The notes under the pieces: generated by a model | Told to the model about the DNA's origin: nothing | Seen by the model: only the letters and a program-made list of their open reading frames with translations | The model's database searches: none | Assembly: GCA_026627385.1 (NCBI GenBank) | Contig: JAPNUR010000013.1 | Span: 1-64,000, forward strand | DNA: 64,000 nt | Source: Bacillota bacterium | Lineage (GTDB): Bacteria > Bacillota > Sulfobacillia > Sulfobacillales > Sulfobacillaceae | Direction of reading: 5' to 3' | Program-made: the position numbers and the translations under genes | Part shown: positions 8,340-17,908 of the stretch, piece after piece | Numbering within the stretch: the first letter of the stretch is position 1 | Layout of the letters: every line of letters starts with the position of its first letter

Positions 8340-9320
8340 CAAGACAGATTTTTGACCCTCAAAGTGTGAGACTGGCCTCCTTCCTGTTCATCATTGGGAA
8401 CTTTATCCTCCCGTTTGGCAGGGACCACTTATGGGCCCGCCGTCAAACGGGAGGCCCAGCCCGAAGGACTGTCTGGTTCATCGAAAAATCACGTCTGGTC
8501 GAGGGGCGGAAGGGGAACATACCAGGCCGCGGGTGGCGTGCACCCCAACGATTGATGCAGGCGATGATCGTTGTAGAAGGTAAAGTATCGGCTGAGGCCG
8601 GTTCGAGCTTCCCGTGGGGAACGGTCATCGTATCGGTACACGTCTTCATCTTTTACACTCCGCCCCAGGCGTTCCGTGAAGAGATTATCCCATGCTCGCC
8701 CTTGACTATCCATGCTGATTGGCCCCTGCTTGGCTAATAATAAAGCCGTGTATTGGAGGCTGGTCAAAGGGCTGCCTTAGATGGTGGGGGTCGCGATGGA
8801 TAACGCCCGCTCCGCGGCCGTGAGCACAAAGGGCAGTTCCCAGGTTTCAGAGAGGTCCCACGCCACGACCAACCGAGAATACCCATCCAAAATAGCCACT
8901 AAATAAAGCCAACCATGCACCAACCGGATATACGTGATGTCAACTCCCCAGACGTGATTGGGGTATGCCGGCGTGATGCCTTTCAATAAATACGGCGACA
9001 CCGGGTGCTGGGGATGGCGGGTGCTGGTCTGGGGGCACGGCGCGAGCTCCCAAATTCCCATTTCCCGCAGGTCGCGCTGCACGCGTTTGCGATTCGCGGG
9101 GTCACCCTCATGGATCAACTGAGCCGTCATTCGCCGGGATCCGTAAAAGGGCCGAACGGTATCAATGTCATCGATGCGCGGCTTTAGCGCGATCTCCTCG
9201 GCATCCGGCCCGACGGGCCGGTAATAAAGGCTCGAGCGGTTGAGGCTTAACACCGCGGCTGGCGTCGTCAACGGCAGGGTATCCGCTCCCCGATCCAGCA
9301 AGGTGATCCGTTGACACCTA
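8340..9320 (-). mobile_element. IS3-family element remnant with broken orfB
   Basis: The orfB-like frame from about 9301 reads LSLNRSSLYYRP, then FYGSRRMTAQLIHEG, then NHVWGVDITYIRLVHGWLYLVAILD (first catalytic Asp). After ERALSIATPTI there is a deletion of roughly 13 bases that shifts frame and removes the NSDQG motif carrying the second Asp. The shifted frame continues with PISMDSQGRAWDNLFTERLGRSVKDEDVY (Glu region) and ends FYNDHRLHQSLGCTPPAAWY at 8489. No orfA is found. The element therefore cannot encode an active transposase. Confidence 0.85.
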
Positions 9321-9348
9321 AATTATACCAGAAACGAGGCATTTTTTA

Positions 9349-10635
9349 TTGTCAAGCGGTCAGGCAAACGCTGAAAATTGGCGTCCTGACAACGTTTTCG
9401 GACACTTTTCTCCTGCGAAAGTTGAGTTCACACAAAGGAACTTCTACCGAATCCTCGTTCGTGAAGATGCCGATACACCCAAGAAGGACACGGTGTATCG
9501 GTTCTTAGCCTCGCCACGTCAACTGGCGGCGCCTGGTGTTGATGATGACCGTTGCCATCACACAGTGGTTAGACACGCTGATGAGTCCCGACCGCAAGAG
9601 GTCTTCGTTGTCGACGATTCGCTCTATGACCGCTCCCGCAGTAAGAACGTCGAGCTTCTCGCCCGGGTGTAGGATCACGTCCAGCATGCCTACCGCAGGG
9701 GGGTTCGGCTCTTGACCTTAGGGTGGTCTGATGGAACGACCTTTCTTCCGGCCGCGTTTTCCCTCCTGAGTTCGGAGCAGGCGTCCAATCGTCTGCAACC
9801 CGTCGACACGCGTATCGACAAACGGACGGTGGGTTACCGACGGCGTCGGGAAAGTTGGCAGAAGGCTCCGGATGTCGTCTTGCAGTTGCTCGCCGAAGGC
9901 CAAGCGGCGGGCCTCAAGGCCCGCTATGTGCTATTCGACAGTGGGTTCTCCACCCCGCGACTTCTGCGGCAAATCGTCGCCGACCGCCAGCTGCATGTGG
10001 TCGCAATGGTCAAGGCGATGAAGACCATTCGGTATACGTACGACGGGAAACGCCATACGTTGAAGGAGCTATACACCCACCTCAAGAAGCGACCGGGGAA
10101 AACCCGCATTCTCGCCACCGCGTCGGTACTCCTGGAGACCCAGGACGGGAGTCAGCCCGTTCAGTTGGTCTTCGTTCGGGATCGCCGTCGGGGTTCGAAA
10201 CAATGGCTAGGCCTGATCACGACGGATACCGCGCTAGCCGCCGAAGAGGTTATCCGGTTGTATGCTAAGAGATGGGACATTGAAGGGTTTTTCAAAGCCG
10301 CCAAGTCCGTGCTGCATTTAGTGCACGCATTTCACGGTCCGTCCTACGACTACTTGGTGGCCCATACCACCGTGGTCTTTCTCCGCTATCAACTGTTAAC
10401 CGTGGTGGCGCGGGATGCCGCAGACCCCCGTACCATTGGGTCCCTGTTTTGGGCCATGTGTGACGAAGTGGCGGACTTGCGCTTCGTCGACGCGTGGTAT
10501 TTGCTGATTGGCGCCCTTCGCGCGGCGCTGTCCGAGGAACTGAACCTCACGGATGCCCAAGTTGATCACCTGTTGACCGAATTTTGGGGTCGCCTTCCCG
10601 CGACGTTCCGCCAAAAACTGGCCATTTCCGCCTGA
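9349..10635 (+). pseudogene. IS4-family transposase with disrupted N-terminal third
   Basis: A long frame from 9712 to 10635 (307 codons) carries most of an IS4-type transposase: LGWSDGTTFLPAAFSLLSS, IDKRTVGYRRR, ARYVLFDSGFSTPRLLRQI (second Asp), and the YREK-like region IRLYAKRWDIEGFFKAAKSVLHL with the catalytic Glu. The first Asp lies upstream in VFVVDDSLYDRSRSKNVELLARV, which is separated by an in-frame TAG near 9670. Further upstream, frame changes break VYRFLASPR from VNWRRLVLM. Inactive unless complemented in trans. Confidence 0.8.
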
Positions 10636-10765
10636 GAAACTTGGGTTATTGACATAGATCCATAGCCCTACTAAGTACTGCGGTGCTAGCTTGGCGTTAG
10701 CGCCCGCCTAAAGCCATAGGCAAATAGCGACAACGGCCGTTCATTTGCCCTTTACTCCCGCTCCG

Positions 10766-11239
10766 TTAGCCATGAAAGGCGATTTGGCTAAAGTCGACCA
10801 GAGAGTCTCCCTGAATATGTTGTGTCACCCAGATTGTATGCGGATTGACGGGCTGAATGATGAGCGTCATCGGCTCGTTTTGCACGCTGCCGCTAATGGT
10901 TGAGTCGGCTACCGTGCCTACCAGCGTCAAACGGTTATTCTTGGCGGTGCCATGCAACGTGGTGTTAATAAGAGAGCCAAATTCGCTGAGATAAACTACG
11001 GCCGAAACTTGGCGATGGCGGATGGCGGCGATGGTGATGGACTCACGCGGGGTACCGTCCCCCGGGTTATCGAGCTGCCACACGGAACCCTGCCGTAAGG
11101 ACACGGTCCCCATCCGCACCATAGGCACGGCATGCAGTGGAGAGGGGATGGCCTCAGGATGAGTCGGAGGGATATTGCCGCACGCAGTCACACCCACGGC
11201 GATTAGTATGCTTAACGCCGCGCCGAAAAACCACCGCAT
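10766..11239 (-). CDS. Putative lipoprotein, unknown
   Basis: This 157-residue protein has a lipoprotein signal: basic start (MRWF), hydrophobic core (GAALSILIAVG) and lipobox VTAC with the Cys at about residue 20. The mature part is a small beta-rich domain with repeated Thr/Ser/Val strands (NNRLTLVGTVADSTISGSVQNEPMTLIIQP), the sort of pattern seen in proteins that describe a base value modified by a polymer or matrix term, but no family is recognised. The second of two ATGs (11239) was chosen because GAGGAGGG is 7 bases upstream of it. It lies convergent to the IS4 remnant and divergent from the ABC permease genes. Confidence 0.6.
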   Translation of the reverse strand: MRWFFGAALSILIAVGVTACGNIPPTHPEAIPSPLHAVPMVRMGTVSLRQGSVWQLDNPGDGTPRESITIAAIRHRQVSAVVYLSEFGSLINTTLHGTAKNNRLTLVGTVADSTISGSVQNEPMTLIIQPVNPHTIWVTQHIQGDSLVDFSQIAFHG

Positions 11240-11516
11240 CCCCATCCCTCCTCTCGGGTGCCTCTTGGCACGATCATAGCACGGGTATCTACGCCTGGCA
11301 TGGCCTTCGTGCGGCAAATGCGATCCAATTTTTTGAGACCGATCCAGCGGTTTTTTTGATAGTCAAGGGACTCCAAACAGGAATTGTGGCGCCATGTCGC
11401 GAATATGACCACAATTATTGGTGCCGAGGACATGCCCCCACCATCAAACGGTGAAGCCTTGTCATCGCCTCGAGGCTTGGTCCGTGAATCATCATCGGTT
11501 TCGCAGGAGGCACAAA

Positions 11517-12410
11517 ATGGCGACACCCGAAAGACAGCTTTCTCCTTCGTCGCTGCCCGCGGCTCAACGAGAAGGAACATCGCGTGAGTGGAAGGTATTC
11601 TGGAGTAATCCCCTCGCTTGGATTGGCACGATACTCCTTTTGTTAATCATTTTGTTTTCGTTCGTCGGCCCCGTCTTCTACCACGCGAGCGCCTACACGC
11701 CGAATCTGAATGCGGCCTTGGCGCCTCCGTCGGCAAAGTTTCCCCTGGGCACCGACAGCCTCGGCCGCAACAATTTGATACGGCTGATGATTGGAGGGCA
11801 GCTCTCGCTGGAAGTGGGATTTGCGGCGGCCTTCGTCAGCATGGTGATTGGTGTCCTCTACGGCCTCATTAGCGGCTTTGTCGGCGGCTTTCTCGATGTG
11901 TTCTTGATGCGCGTGGTCGACGTCCTGTACTCCATCCCTAGTTTGTTCTTTTTGCTGTTCATTGATTCGGTGTTTAAGCCGAGCGCCTTTTTGCTGGTGT
12001 TCGTCATTGCCATGGTCTCGTGGTTTGGGGTGGCGCGGTTGGTGCGCGGGGAGGTGCTGTCGCTCAAACAACGCGACTACGTGGAAGCGGCACACGCGGT
12101 AGGGGCGAGCAATCTGCGCATCATGCTGCGCCACCTGTTGCCGAACGTGATGGGCGTGGTGTTAGTGTCGACGACGCTCCAGGTCGCGAATGCCATTTTA
12201 ACCGTGGCGGGCTTAAGTTTTCTCGGGTTGGGGCTGCCGCCGCCGACGCCCAACTGGGGTCAAATGTTGTCCGACAGCATGAATTACATGTTTCAGAATG
12301 CCTGGTGGCTCATTTACCCGCCGGGTTTCGCGATTTTATTTGTCGAACTGTGTGTCAATTTTATTGGGGTCTCACTGCATCAAGCGTTTGACCCGCGGCT
12401 TAGACGGTAG
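11517..12410 (+). CDS. Peptide-type ABC transporter permease, DppC/OppC family
   Basis: This 297-residue inner-membrane protein has an N-terminal helix (NPLAWIGTILLLLIILFSFVGP), the LGTDSLGRNNLIRLMIGG motif that follows it in OppC/DppC proteins, about five further helices and the EAA loop (EAAHAVGASNLRIMLRHLLPNVMG) that contacts the ATPase. The start was set at ATG 11517 after AGGAGG with six-base spacing. A 15-base gap separates it from the DppB-type partner, so the two form an operon. No binding protein or ATPase gene is nearby, so those subunits must come from elsewhere or have been lost with the IS-rich left flank. Confidence 0.88.
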   Translation: MATPERQLSPSSLPAAQREGTSREWKVFWSNPLAWIGTILLLLIILFSFVGPVFYHASAYTPNLNAALAPPSAKFPLGTDSLGRNNLIRLMIGGQLSLEVGFAAAFVSMVIGVLYGLISGFVGGFLDVFLMRVVDVLYSIPSLFFLLFIDSVFKPSAFLLVFVIAMVSWFGVARLVRGEVLSLKQRDYVEAAHAVGASNLRIMLRHLLPNVMGVVLVSTTLQVANAILTVAGLSFLGLGLPPPTPNWGQMLSDSMNYMFQNAWWLIYPPGFAILFVELCVNFIGVSLHQAFDPRLRR

Positions 12411-12425
12411 GGAGGCAGGGAGCGC

Positions 12426-13379
12426 ATGGGCAAGTACATCGTGTATCGCCTGATTCAAGCGATCCCGGCGATGATTGGGGTGACCATCATCGGCTTCTTC
12501 CTGGTTCACATCGTGCCCGGAGGGCCGGCGCAGGCGATGCTGGGGCCGAAGGCCACGCCCCAAAAAATTGCCGAAATTAATCGCATATATGGGTTGAACA
12601 AGCCCTTAATTGTGCAGTACGGGATTTGGATGCTGCAGCTCTTGCACGGCAATTTGGGCCAGTCGTACTTCTACAACCAATCCGTCTGGAGCCTCATTGC
12701 CGTCAACATGCCGCGCACCTTGGCCATTGTGGGGATTGGCATTATCTTCGCGCATATTGGCTCCGTCATTCTCGGCAGTCTGCAGGCGTACTGGAAGAAC
12801 ACCTGGTTTGATTACCTGGCCACGGCGGTAACCTATTTCTTTTATGCGATGCCGTATTTTTGGCTGGGCATCATCCTCATTATGTTTTTTTCAGTGGACC
12901 TCAACTGGTTTCCGTCTGGCGGACTCTCCAATCCCTTGAACCCGAATCCCGGGTTTGGCTCCTGGGTGGCGCACACGACGCTGCCAGTGGCGACCTTGGT
13001 CATCGGCACCATTGCGGGGTGGGCGCAATACATGCGGACCTCCATGGATGAAACGCTCGTCCAAGACTACATTCGCACTGCGCGGTCCAAGGGCGTGGGC
13101 GAAGTGATGGTGGTGATGAAGCACGCCTTACGGAACTCGATTTTGCCGCTGGTCACGCTGTTGGGATTTGCCCTGCCCTCGCTCTTTAGCGGAGCGCTCT
13201 TTGTGGAAGTGGTGTTTAACTATCCCGGCATGGGGCTCTTATTCTGGAATGCGGCGGTGCAGCGCGACTATCCGGTGATTTTGGGGATCGTGGTGCTGAC
13301 CGGCCTGTTAACCATTGTCGGCAACTTACTGGCTGATTTGTTGTATGGGCTCATAGATCCGCGAATTAAGTATAGCTAA
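12426..13379 (+). CDS. Peptide-type ABC transporter permease, DppB/OppB family
   Basis: This 317-residue membrane protein has the canonical OppB start (first helix IPAMIGVTIIGFFLVHIVPGGPAQAML), the GLNKPLIVQYG segment, and the EAA loop (YIRTARSKGVGEVMVVMKHALRNSILPLVTLLG). The C-terminus ends LYGLIDPRIKYS, the normal family ending. It pairs with the upstream DppC-type gene, with the order C before B, the reverse of the classical operon. Substrates of this family are di- and oligopeptides, nickel or related compounds. The downstream M20 amidohydrolase suggests acylated amino acids or peptides. Confidence 0.9.
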   Translation: MGKYIVYRLIQAIPAMIGVTIIGFFLVHIVPGGPAQAMLGPKATPQKIAEINRIYGLNKPLIVQYGIWMLQLLHGNLGQSYFYNQSVWSLIAVNMPRTLAIVGIGIIFAHIGSVILGSLQAYWKNTWFDYLATAVTYFFYAMPYFWLGIILIMFFSVDLNWFPSGGLSNPLNPNPGFGSWVAHTTLPVATLVIGTIAGWAQYMRTSMDETLVQDYIRTARSKGVGEVMVVMKHALRNSILPLVTLLGFALPSLFSGALFVEVVFNYPGMGLLFWNAAVQRDYPVILGIVVLTGLLTIVGNLLADLLYGLIDPRIKYS

Positions 13380-13450
13380 ATTTCATCCGGGGCGGGCACA
13401 CAGGCGACGGAAAGGTTTTCCTGGCGGGAGCCCCTAAAAGAGGGATGCGC

Positions 13451-14608
13451 ATGTTATGGGATGACGCGTTGTGGCAAGAGATTGAACCGTGGATGATTGA
13501 TCTCCGGCGGCAAATTCATCGGCGGCCGGAATTAGGTTTGGAGACCCCGGAAACGCAGCACCTGGTCGAGGAAACGCTAGATCGCCTGAACATTCCTCAC
13601 ACGCGGCCGATTGCGTATGGCGTGAAGGCGGTGCTGGGGAGTGACAAGCCCGGCCCGGCGTTGTTATTGCGAGCGGATATGGATGCGTTGCCCATCCTCG
13701 AGGACAACAATCTTCCGTTTAAGTCGGAGATTTCTGGCCGCATGCATGCTTGTGGCCACGACTGCCACACGGCGATGTTGCTGGCGGCTGCTCGCTATCT
13801 CAAGGCTCATGAAGAGTCTTTGGCACATCCCGTGGTTTTGATGTTTCAGCCTGGGGAAGAGGGACCGGGCGGCGCCATGCCGATGATTGAGGCGGGGGTG
13901 CTGGACGATCCGCCGGTGGCGCGGGCGGCTATGGTGCACGTCAGCTCCGAGTTGCCCTATGGGGTCATTGGACTCCGAGAAGGTCCCTCGATGGGAGCTT
14001 GCGATGACTTCACCCTCACGATATTAGGCCGTGGAGGGCATGGATCCACGCCGCACGTTGGCGTCGACGCTATTTACGTGGCCGCCGTGCTGGTAGAAAC
14101 CCTTCAGGGGGTCGTGAGCCGCGAGCAGGATCCGTTTGACCCGCTGGTCATTAGCATCGGCACCATCCATGGGGGCTTTCGCGAAAATGTCATTGCCGAT
14201 CGCGTCGAGATGACCGGCACCATTCGCACCATGACACCACGTTCTCGCGAGCGGGCCGTGCGCCGCCTGCGCGAGGTGGTGGAAGGGGTGACGGCCACAT
14301 TAGGCGCGCGGGCAGAGCTGACCGTCGATCCGGGGTACCCGCCATTTGTCTCCGACATTCCCTGGTCTCGTCAAGTGAAGGCGATTCTTTCGCGCGCCTT
14401 AGGTGCCCAGCGGGTCCGGGAGATTGAACCGACGCTGGGGGTCGAGGACTTTGCCTATGTGGCAGAGCGGGTGCCGGCTCTTTGCCTGAACGTTGGCATC
14501 GTGGGCGACCATTTTACCACCGGGCTTCACTCGGCCGGGCTCATTGTTGACGAGCGGGGCCTGAAAGCGGGGGCGGTGGCTTTAACGGCGGTGGCGCTCG
14601 AGGGCTAG
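13451..14608 (+). CDS. M20-family metal-dependent amidohydrolase
   Basis: This 385-residue protein has the hallmarks of the M20D group (hippurate hydrolase, IAA-amino-acid hydrolase, N-acyl-amino-acid amidohydrolase): RRQIHRRPELGLETPET near the start, metal-binding LLRADMDALPI and MHACGHDCHTAMLLAAAR, the catalytic Glu pair in MFQPGEEGPGGA, the dimerisation domain starting GRGGHGSTPH, and GVEDFAYVAERVPALCLNVG at the end. Such enzymes hydrolyse an amide bond to release an amino acid. Start 13451 was chosen because GAGGG sits 6 bases ahead, and an ATG at 13445 is too close. It probably works with the two peptide permeases just upstream. Confidence 0.9.
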   Translation: MLWDDALWQEIEPWMIDLRRQIHRRPELGLETPETQHLVEETLDRLNIPHTRPIAYGVKAVLGSDKPGPALLLRADMDALPILEDNNLPFKSEISGRMHACGHDCHTAMLLAAARYLKAHEESLAHPVVLMFQPGEEGPGGAMPMIEAGVLDDPPVARAAMVHVSSELPYGVIGLREGPSMGACDDFTLTILGRGGHGSTPHVGVDAIYVAAVLVETLQGVVSREQDPFDPLVISIGTIHGGFRENVIADRVEMTGTIRTMTPRSRERAVRRLREVVEGVTATLGARAELTVDPGYPPFVSDIPWSRQVKAILSRALGAQRVREIEPTLGVEDFAYVAERVPALCLNVGIVGDHFTTGLHSAGLIVDERGLKAGAVALTAVALEG

Positions 14609-15564
14609 TGGGCGGGCCAGCGTACCGGCGACCGCGGCGGGCGTCCGGTCAGCACCCGGACGACGTCTTCTAAGACGAGGCTCGTGGTGCGGAGGTGCGA
14701 TTCCACCGTGAGGCCCGCCAAGTGGGGTGTGAGATGGACGTTGGTAAAGGCGGCGAGCGGGTCAGGCTGTGGGGGTGGTTCGTGCTCGCGCACGTCCAAA
14801 AATACAGGCCCTAGGCGATTGGCCTGGAGTGCGGCGACAAGGGCGGCTTCGTCAACGAGGCCGCCCCGTGCCGTGTTGATAAGGACGGCGCCGGGTTTCA
14901 TCGCGGCCAAGGCGTGTTCGTCGATGAGGTGAACATTTTCCGGTCGGAGCGGCGCGTGCAGGGTGACCGCGTCCGCATGGGCCAGGAGGTCTTCTAACGA
15001 CGCCTGGGGGCTCACCGTGTTGTCGGCAATTAAGGCGTGGAACGGTGCGAGGTGCGGATCGTAACCCTCCACGGTCATGCCTAAAAAGCGCGCAGCACGC
15101 GCCACGCGACTGCCAATGTCGCCCAATCCCACGATGCCGAGGGTTTTGCCGTGAATTTCACGGCCGCCGCGGTGGCGATGCCAAGTCCCGGATTTCGTTT
15201 CCTCGACCCATTGTAACCACGGTCGAAAAGCGTACAACAGCGCACTCAAGACGTACTCCACGACGGAGATGGCGTTAGCGCCGCGGGCATAGACGACGTT
15301 GATGCGCCGCGCTTGGCAGGCATCCAGGTCGATGTTGTCTAACCCCACCCCCAACCTGCCGACGACCTTGAGATGGGGAGCCTGTTGCAGCAGATCGACC
15401 GTGACTCGGGTCGCGTTTCGTACCACCAGCGCTTCAGCGCTGGGCAATGCGCCCCCAAGGCGTTCGGGCCGGGCCCATCCCTCCGGTTCGTAGGATGACG
15501 GCCAGGGGAGCGCTTCTAAGAGCGCTAGCCCCTCTTGATCCAGCCATTCGGTCACCAGAATCAT
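14605..15564 (-). CDS. D-isomer-specific 2-hydroxyacid dehydrogenase (phosphoglycerate dehydrogenase-like)
   Basis: This 319-residue enzyme shows the two-domain NAD-dependent fold. The substrate domain has VVGRLGVGLDNIDLDAC. The Rossmann domain has TLGIVGLGDIGSRVARAARFLGMTVEGYDPH. The catalytic Arg is in INTARGGLVDEAALVAAL, the Glu in LDVREHEPP and the His in VHLTPHLAGLT. It lacks the C-terminal ACT or ASB domain of full-length SerA, so the substrate could be 3-phosphoglycerate, glyoxylate/hydroxypyruvate or another 2-keto acid. GGAGGGG precedes the start. It converges with the amidohydrolase and their 3' ends overlap by four bases. Confidence 0.88.
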   Translation of the reverse strand: MILVTEWLDQEGLALLEALPWPSSYEPEGWARPERLGGALPSAEALVVRNATRVTVDLLQQAPHLKVVGRLGVGLDNIDLDACQARRINVVYARGANAISVVEYVLSALLYAFRPWLQWVEETKSGTWHRHRGGREIHGKTLGIVGLGDIGSRVARAARFLGMTVEGYDPHLAPFHALIADNTVSPQASLEDLLAHADAVTLHAPLRPENVHLIDEHALAAMKPGAVLINTARGGLVDEAALVAALQANRLGPVFLDVREHEPPPQPDPLAAFTNVHLTPHLAGLTVESHLRTTSLVLEDVVRVLTGRPPRSPVRWPAH

Positions 15565-15641
15565 AACGCCCCTCCGTCCGACAGCCTGAATTCGTTGAGT
15601 TAAATGGCTCTTGATGTTTCGTATTCAACATCGTGCCTTTT

Positions 15642-15647
15642 TATAAT
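15642..15647 (+). promoter_or_regulatory. Possible -10 box ahead of the flagellar operon
   Basis: A perfect TATAAT lies 29 bases ahead of the fliO start, between divergently arranged genes. No convincing TTGACA is found 16-18 bases upstream, so the promoter may need an activator. It is the only good promoter-like element ahead of the long fliO-to-flgG run, whose genes mostly overlap or abut. Confidence 0.4.
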
Positions 15648-15675
15648 GACCTGAAGAGGATAGGAGGACTTTCGC

Positions 15676-16041
15676 GTGGCGTCCGTCGGTCTTTTTCTCA
15701 ACTTCGTCTGGGCCATGCTGCTGGTGGTGGGCTTGGCCTATGTCGCGGTACGCCTGCTCAAGCGCATGGGGTTTGGCCGCACCAGTCCTTCACGGTATTT
15801 AAATCAGATTGATTACTTGCCGCTCGGACCCAAACGGGGGATTGCGTTAGTGCAGGTGGTGGACCGAACGCTGGCTTTGGGTGTCACCGACGAGCAGATT
15901 TCCGTGCTCTTGGAGGTGAGCCCCGAGGCTATGGCGGAACGGGCGGCGGGTTCGTGGCTCGCGGATGATGCTGGCCCGCCGTCGGTGTCGCAGTTTGCCG
16001 AGGAAATTCTGCGGCGGATCAAGCGGGAGGGCCACGAATGA
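15676..16041 (+). CDS. fliO: Flagellar biosynthetic protein FliO
   Basis: This 121-residue protein starts with a single membrane helix ([24 protein letters not shown]) and continues with the small cytoplasmic FliO domain ([35 protein letters not shown]). It helps assemble FliP into the export gate. It starts with GTG after AGGAGG and ends in an ATGA overlap with fliP. It is first in the export-apparatus operon. Confidence 0.88.
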   Translation: MASVGLFLNFVWAMLLVVGLAYVAVRLLKRMGFGRTSPSRYLNQIDYLPLGPKRGIALVQVVDRTLALGVTDEQISVLLEVSPEAMAERAAGSWLADDAGPPSVSQFAEEILRRIKREGHE

Positions 16042-16799
16042 GCTGGCGATGGCGGGCGCTCGGGATTAGCGGGGGCGCCTTGGCCGTGGTGGCCTTGGCT
16101 GCGCCGCCAGCCTGGGCCCAGGGGTTGACGCTCCCAGGGGTGAGCATCAACCCAACGACGACCGCAAGTCCCAGTCAAACGGTCGGGCTGTTGGCCCTCC
16201 TCACACTGTTGGCCTTTATGCCGGCCTTACTCCTGACCATGACCGCGTTTACGCGGGTGATTACGGTGCTGTCGTTTGTGCGCAGCGCCTTGGGCTTGCA
16301 ACAAACGCCGCCCAATCAAGTGCTGATTGGCTTGGCGTTGTTTCTGACCTTTTTCATCATGGCGCCAACCCTTTCGGCCATCAATCACGCCGCCCTTCAC
16401 CCCTATCTCACCGGGCGCATTTCCCTGGGCATGGCGGGTCAACGCGCGCTCGGGCCTTTACGCCTTTTTATGTACCACCAGACGCGGCCCAGCGACTTGG
16501 CTTTGTTTTTGCGACTCGATCACGTCAAGCCGCCGCATAGCCTTAAACAGGTGCCGACCATCGCCTTAATCCCAGCCTTTATCATTTCCGAGCTTAAGAC
16601 GGCGTTTGAAATCGGGGTCTATATTTACATCCCCTTTGTGGTGATTGACATGGTGGTCTCGACCATCTTGATGTCCATGGGGATGATGATGGTGCCGCCG
16701 ACGTTGATTTCCTTGCCACTGAAGTTGTTGCTGTTTGTTCTCGCTAACGGCTGGAGCTTAGTGGTCCAGTCGTTGGTGATGTCGTTCCATGGAGGATAG
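16038..16799 (+). CDS. fliP: Flagellar export gate protein FliP
   Basis: This 253-residue protein has a cleavable signal ([16 protein letters not shown]), then [39 protein letters not shown] and the signature [20 protein letters not shown]. The C-terminal half has the helices [34 protein letters not shown] and [27 protein letters not shown]. FliP forms a pentamer in the FliPQR export gate. It overlaps fliO (ATGA) and is followed immediately by fliQ. Confidence 0.97.
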   Translation: MSWRWRALGISGGALAVVALAAPPAWAQGLTLPGVSINPTTTASPSQTVGLLALLTLLAFMPALLLTMTAFTRVITVLSFVRSALGLQQTPPNQVLIGLALFLTFFIMAPTLSAINHAALHPYLTGRISLGMAGQRALGPLRLFMYHQTRPSDLALFLRLDHVKPPHSLKQVPTIALIPAFIISELKTAFEIGVYIYIPFVVIDMVVSTILMSMGMMMVPPTLISLPLKLLLFVLANGWSLVVQSLVMSFHGG

Positions 16800-16800
16800 G

Positions 16801-17073
16801 ATGTTTGATCAAGCGCTGCAACTGAGTCAATCGGCCATGATTACAGCGGGCATTGTCTTGGTGCCGCTGTTAGCCGCCGCTTTGATTGTCGGCTTGTTGG
16901 TGGGCATCTTTCAAGCGACCACGCAGATTCAGGAGATGACGCTCTCGTTTTTGCCCAAGGTGGCGGTGATTGGCATCATTTTGTACCTGGCGGGCCCCTG
17001 GTTTTTGCGGGTGATGGTGTCGCTGATGCATCAAGATTTGGCGAACTTTTGGCAGGTGATTACCCTGCCCTAA
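16801..17073 (+). CDS. fliQ: Flagellar export gate protein FliQ
   Basis: This 90-residue protein has two membrane helices (MITAGIVLVPLLAAALIVGLLVGIFQATTQIQEMTLSFLPK and VAVIGIILYLAGPWFLRVMV) with the conserved QATTQIQE...L.F.PK loop. Start 16801 was chosen because GGAGG, lying inside the end of fliP, is about 5 bases ahead. An in-frame ATG at 16789 lies within the fliP sequence and lacks such a site. FliQ packs around the FliP-FliR core of the export gate. Confidence 0.95.
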   Translation: MFDQALQLSQSAMITAGIVLVPLLAAALIVGLLVGIFQATTQIQEMTLSFLPKVAVIGIILYLAGPWFLRVMVSLMHQDLANFWQVITLP

Positions 17074-17122
17074 CCACGCGGGTTCACCCAGCGGGTCCAT
17101 CTTAGCAAGCGGGGCGATTCAG

Positions 17123-17908
17123 GTGACATTGGCGCTGGCATTAACTTCGCTGACAGCCACGTTTTTGTTGGTGGCGGCGCGCGTCGCGGGGATGGCGGTC
17201 ACGGCGCCATTTTGGGGCTCGGGCTATATCCCCACCATGGTCCGCGTAGCCCTGGTGTTCTTTTTATCACTAGTTTTAACGCCTGGCCTCCATGCGGGCG
17301 CGGGGATGACCACAGGGCTGCTGTTGCCATTAGGCGTGGTGGTGCAGTTCCTCATTGGCGCCTTAATGGGATTGATTTTAGCGGTGTTTTTGAGCGCCTT
17401 TGGCATGGCAGGGCAAATCATCACCTACCAACTAGGCGTGGGACTGGCGGTGGCGGCCGAGCCGGGCCTTTTGTCGGAGGGTTCGTTTTTGTCCGAATGG
17501 CAAACGCTCTTGGCCACCCTGGTGTTTGTCATGGGGGGCGGCCCAGAACTCACGGTGACCGCGCTCCATGCGAGCTTTCACGCCATTTCCGTCGATGCCG
17601 TGGTGCTGCCGGGCACAGCCCCCGGCTTTGTCGTGGGCCTCTTTCAAACCGCTCTGGATATTGCCCTCTTGATTGCGGCGCCGTTAGTGATGACCGGGCT
17701 GATTGTCAATTTAAGCGTGGGGGTGCTGTCGCGCGCGTTTCCTCAGATTAACGCCTACTTTTTTGCGCTGCCCATCAATTTTGGTCTCAGCTTGCTCCTC
17801 TTTGTGGCGATTTTGCCGCTCTTATTCACGGTGATGCCCACCATTTGGCAGGAAGCGTGGACGGATGTCAGCCGTCTACTGGTGTTGTTGGGGGGGCGCG
17901 GCTCATGA
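17123..17908 (+). CDS. fliR: Flagellar export gate protein FliR
   Basis: This 261-residue protein with five or six membrane helices shows the FliR pattern: RVAGMAVTAPFWGSGYIPTMVRVALVFFLSLVL, GVVVQFLIGALMGLILAVFLSAFGMAGQIITYQLG, and the C-terminal APLVMTGLIVNLSVGVLSRAFPQINAYFFALPINFGLSLLLFVAIL. FliR occupies one place in the gate ring with FliP. It starts with GTG about 50 bases after fliQ. The TGA overlaps the start of flhB (ATGA). Confidence 0.95.
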   Translation: MTLALALTSLTATFLLVAARVAGMAVTAPFWGSGYIPTMVRVALVFFLSLVLTPGLHAGAGMTTGLLLPLGVVVQFLIGALMGLILAVFLSAFGMAGQIITYQLGVGLAVAAEPGLLSEGSFLSEWQTLLATLVFVMGGGPELTVTALHASFHAISVDAVVLPGTAPGFVVGLFQTALDIALLIAAPLVMTGLIVNLSVGVLSRAFPQINAYFFALPINFGLSLLLFVAILPLLFTVMPTIWQEAWTDVSRLLVLLGGRGS

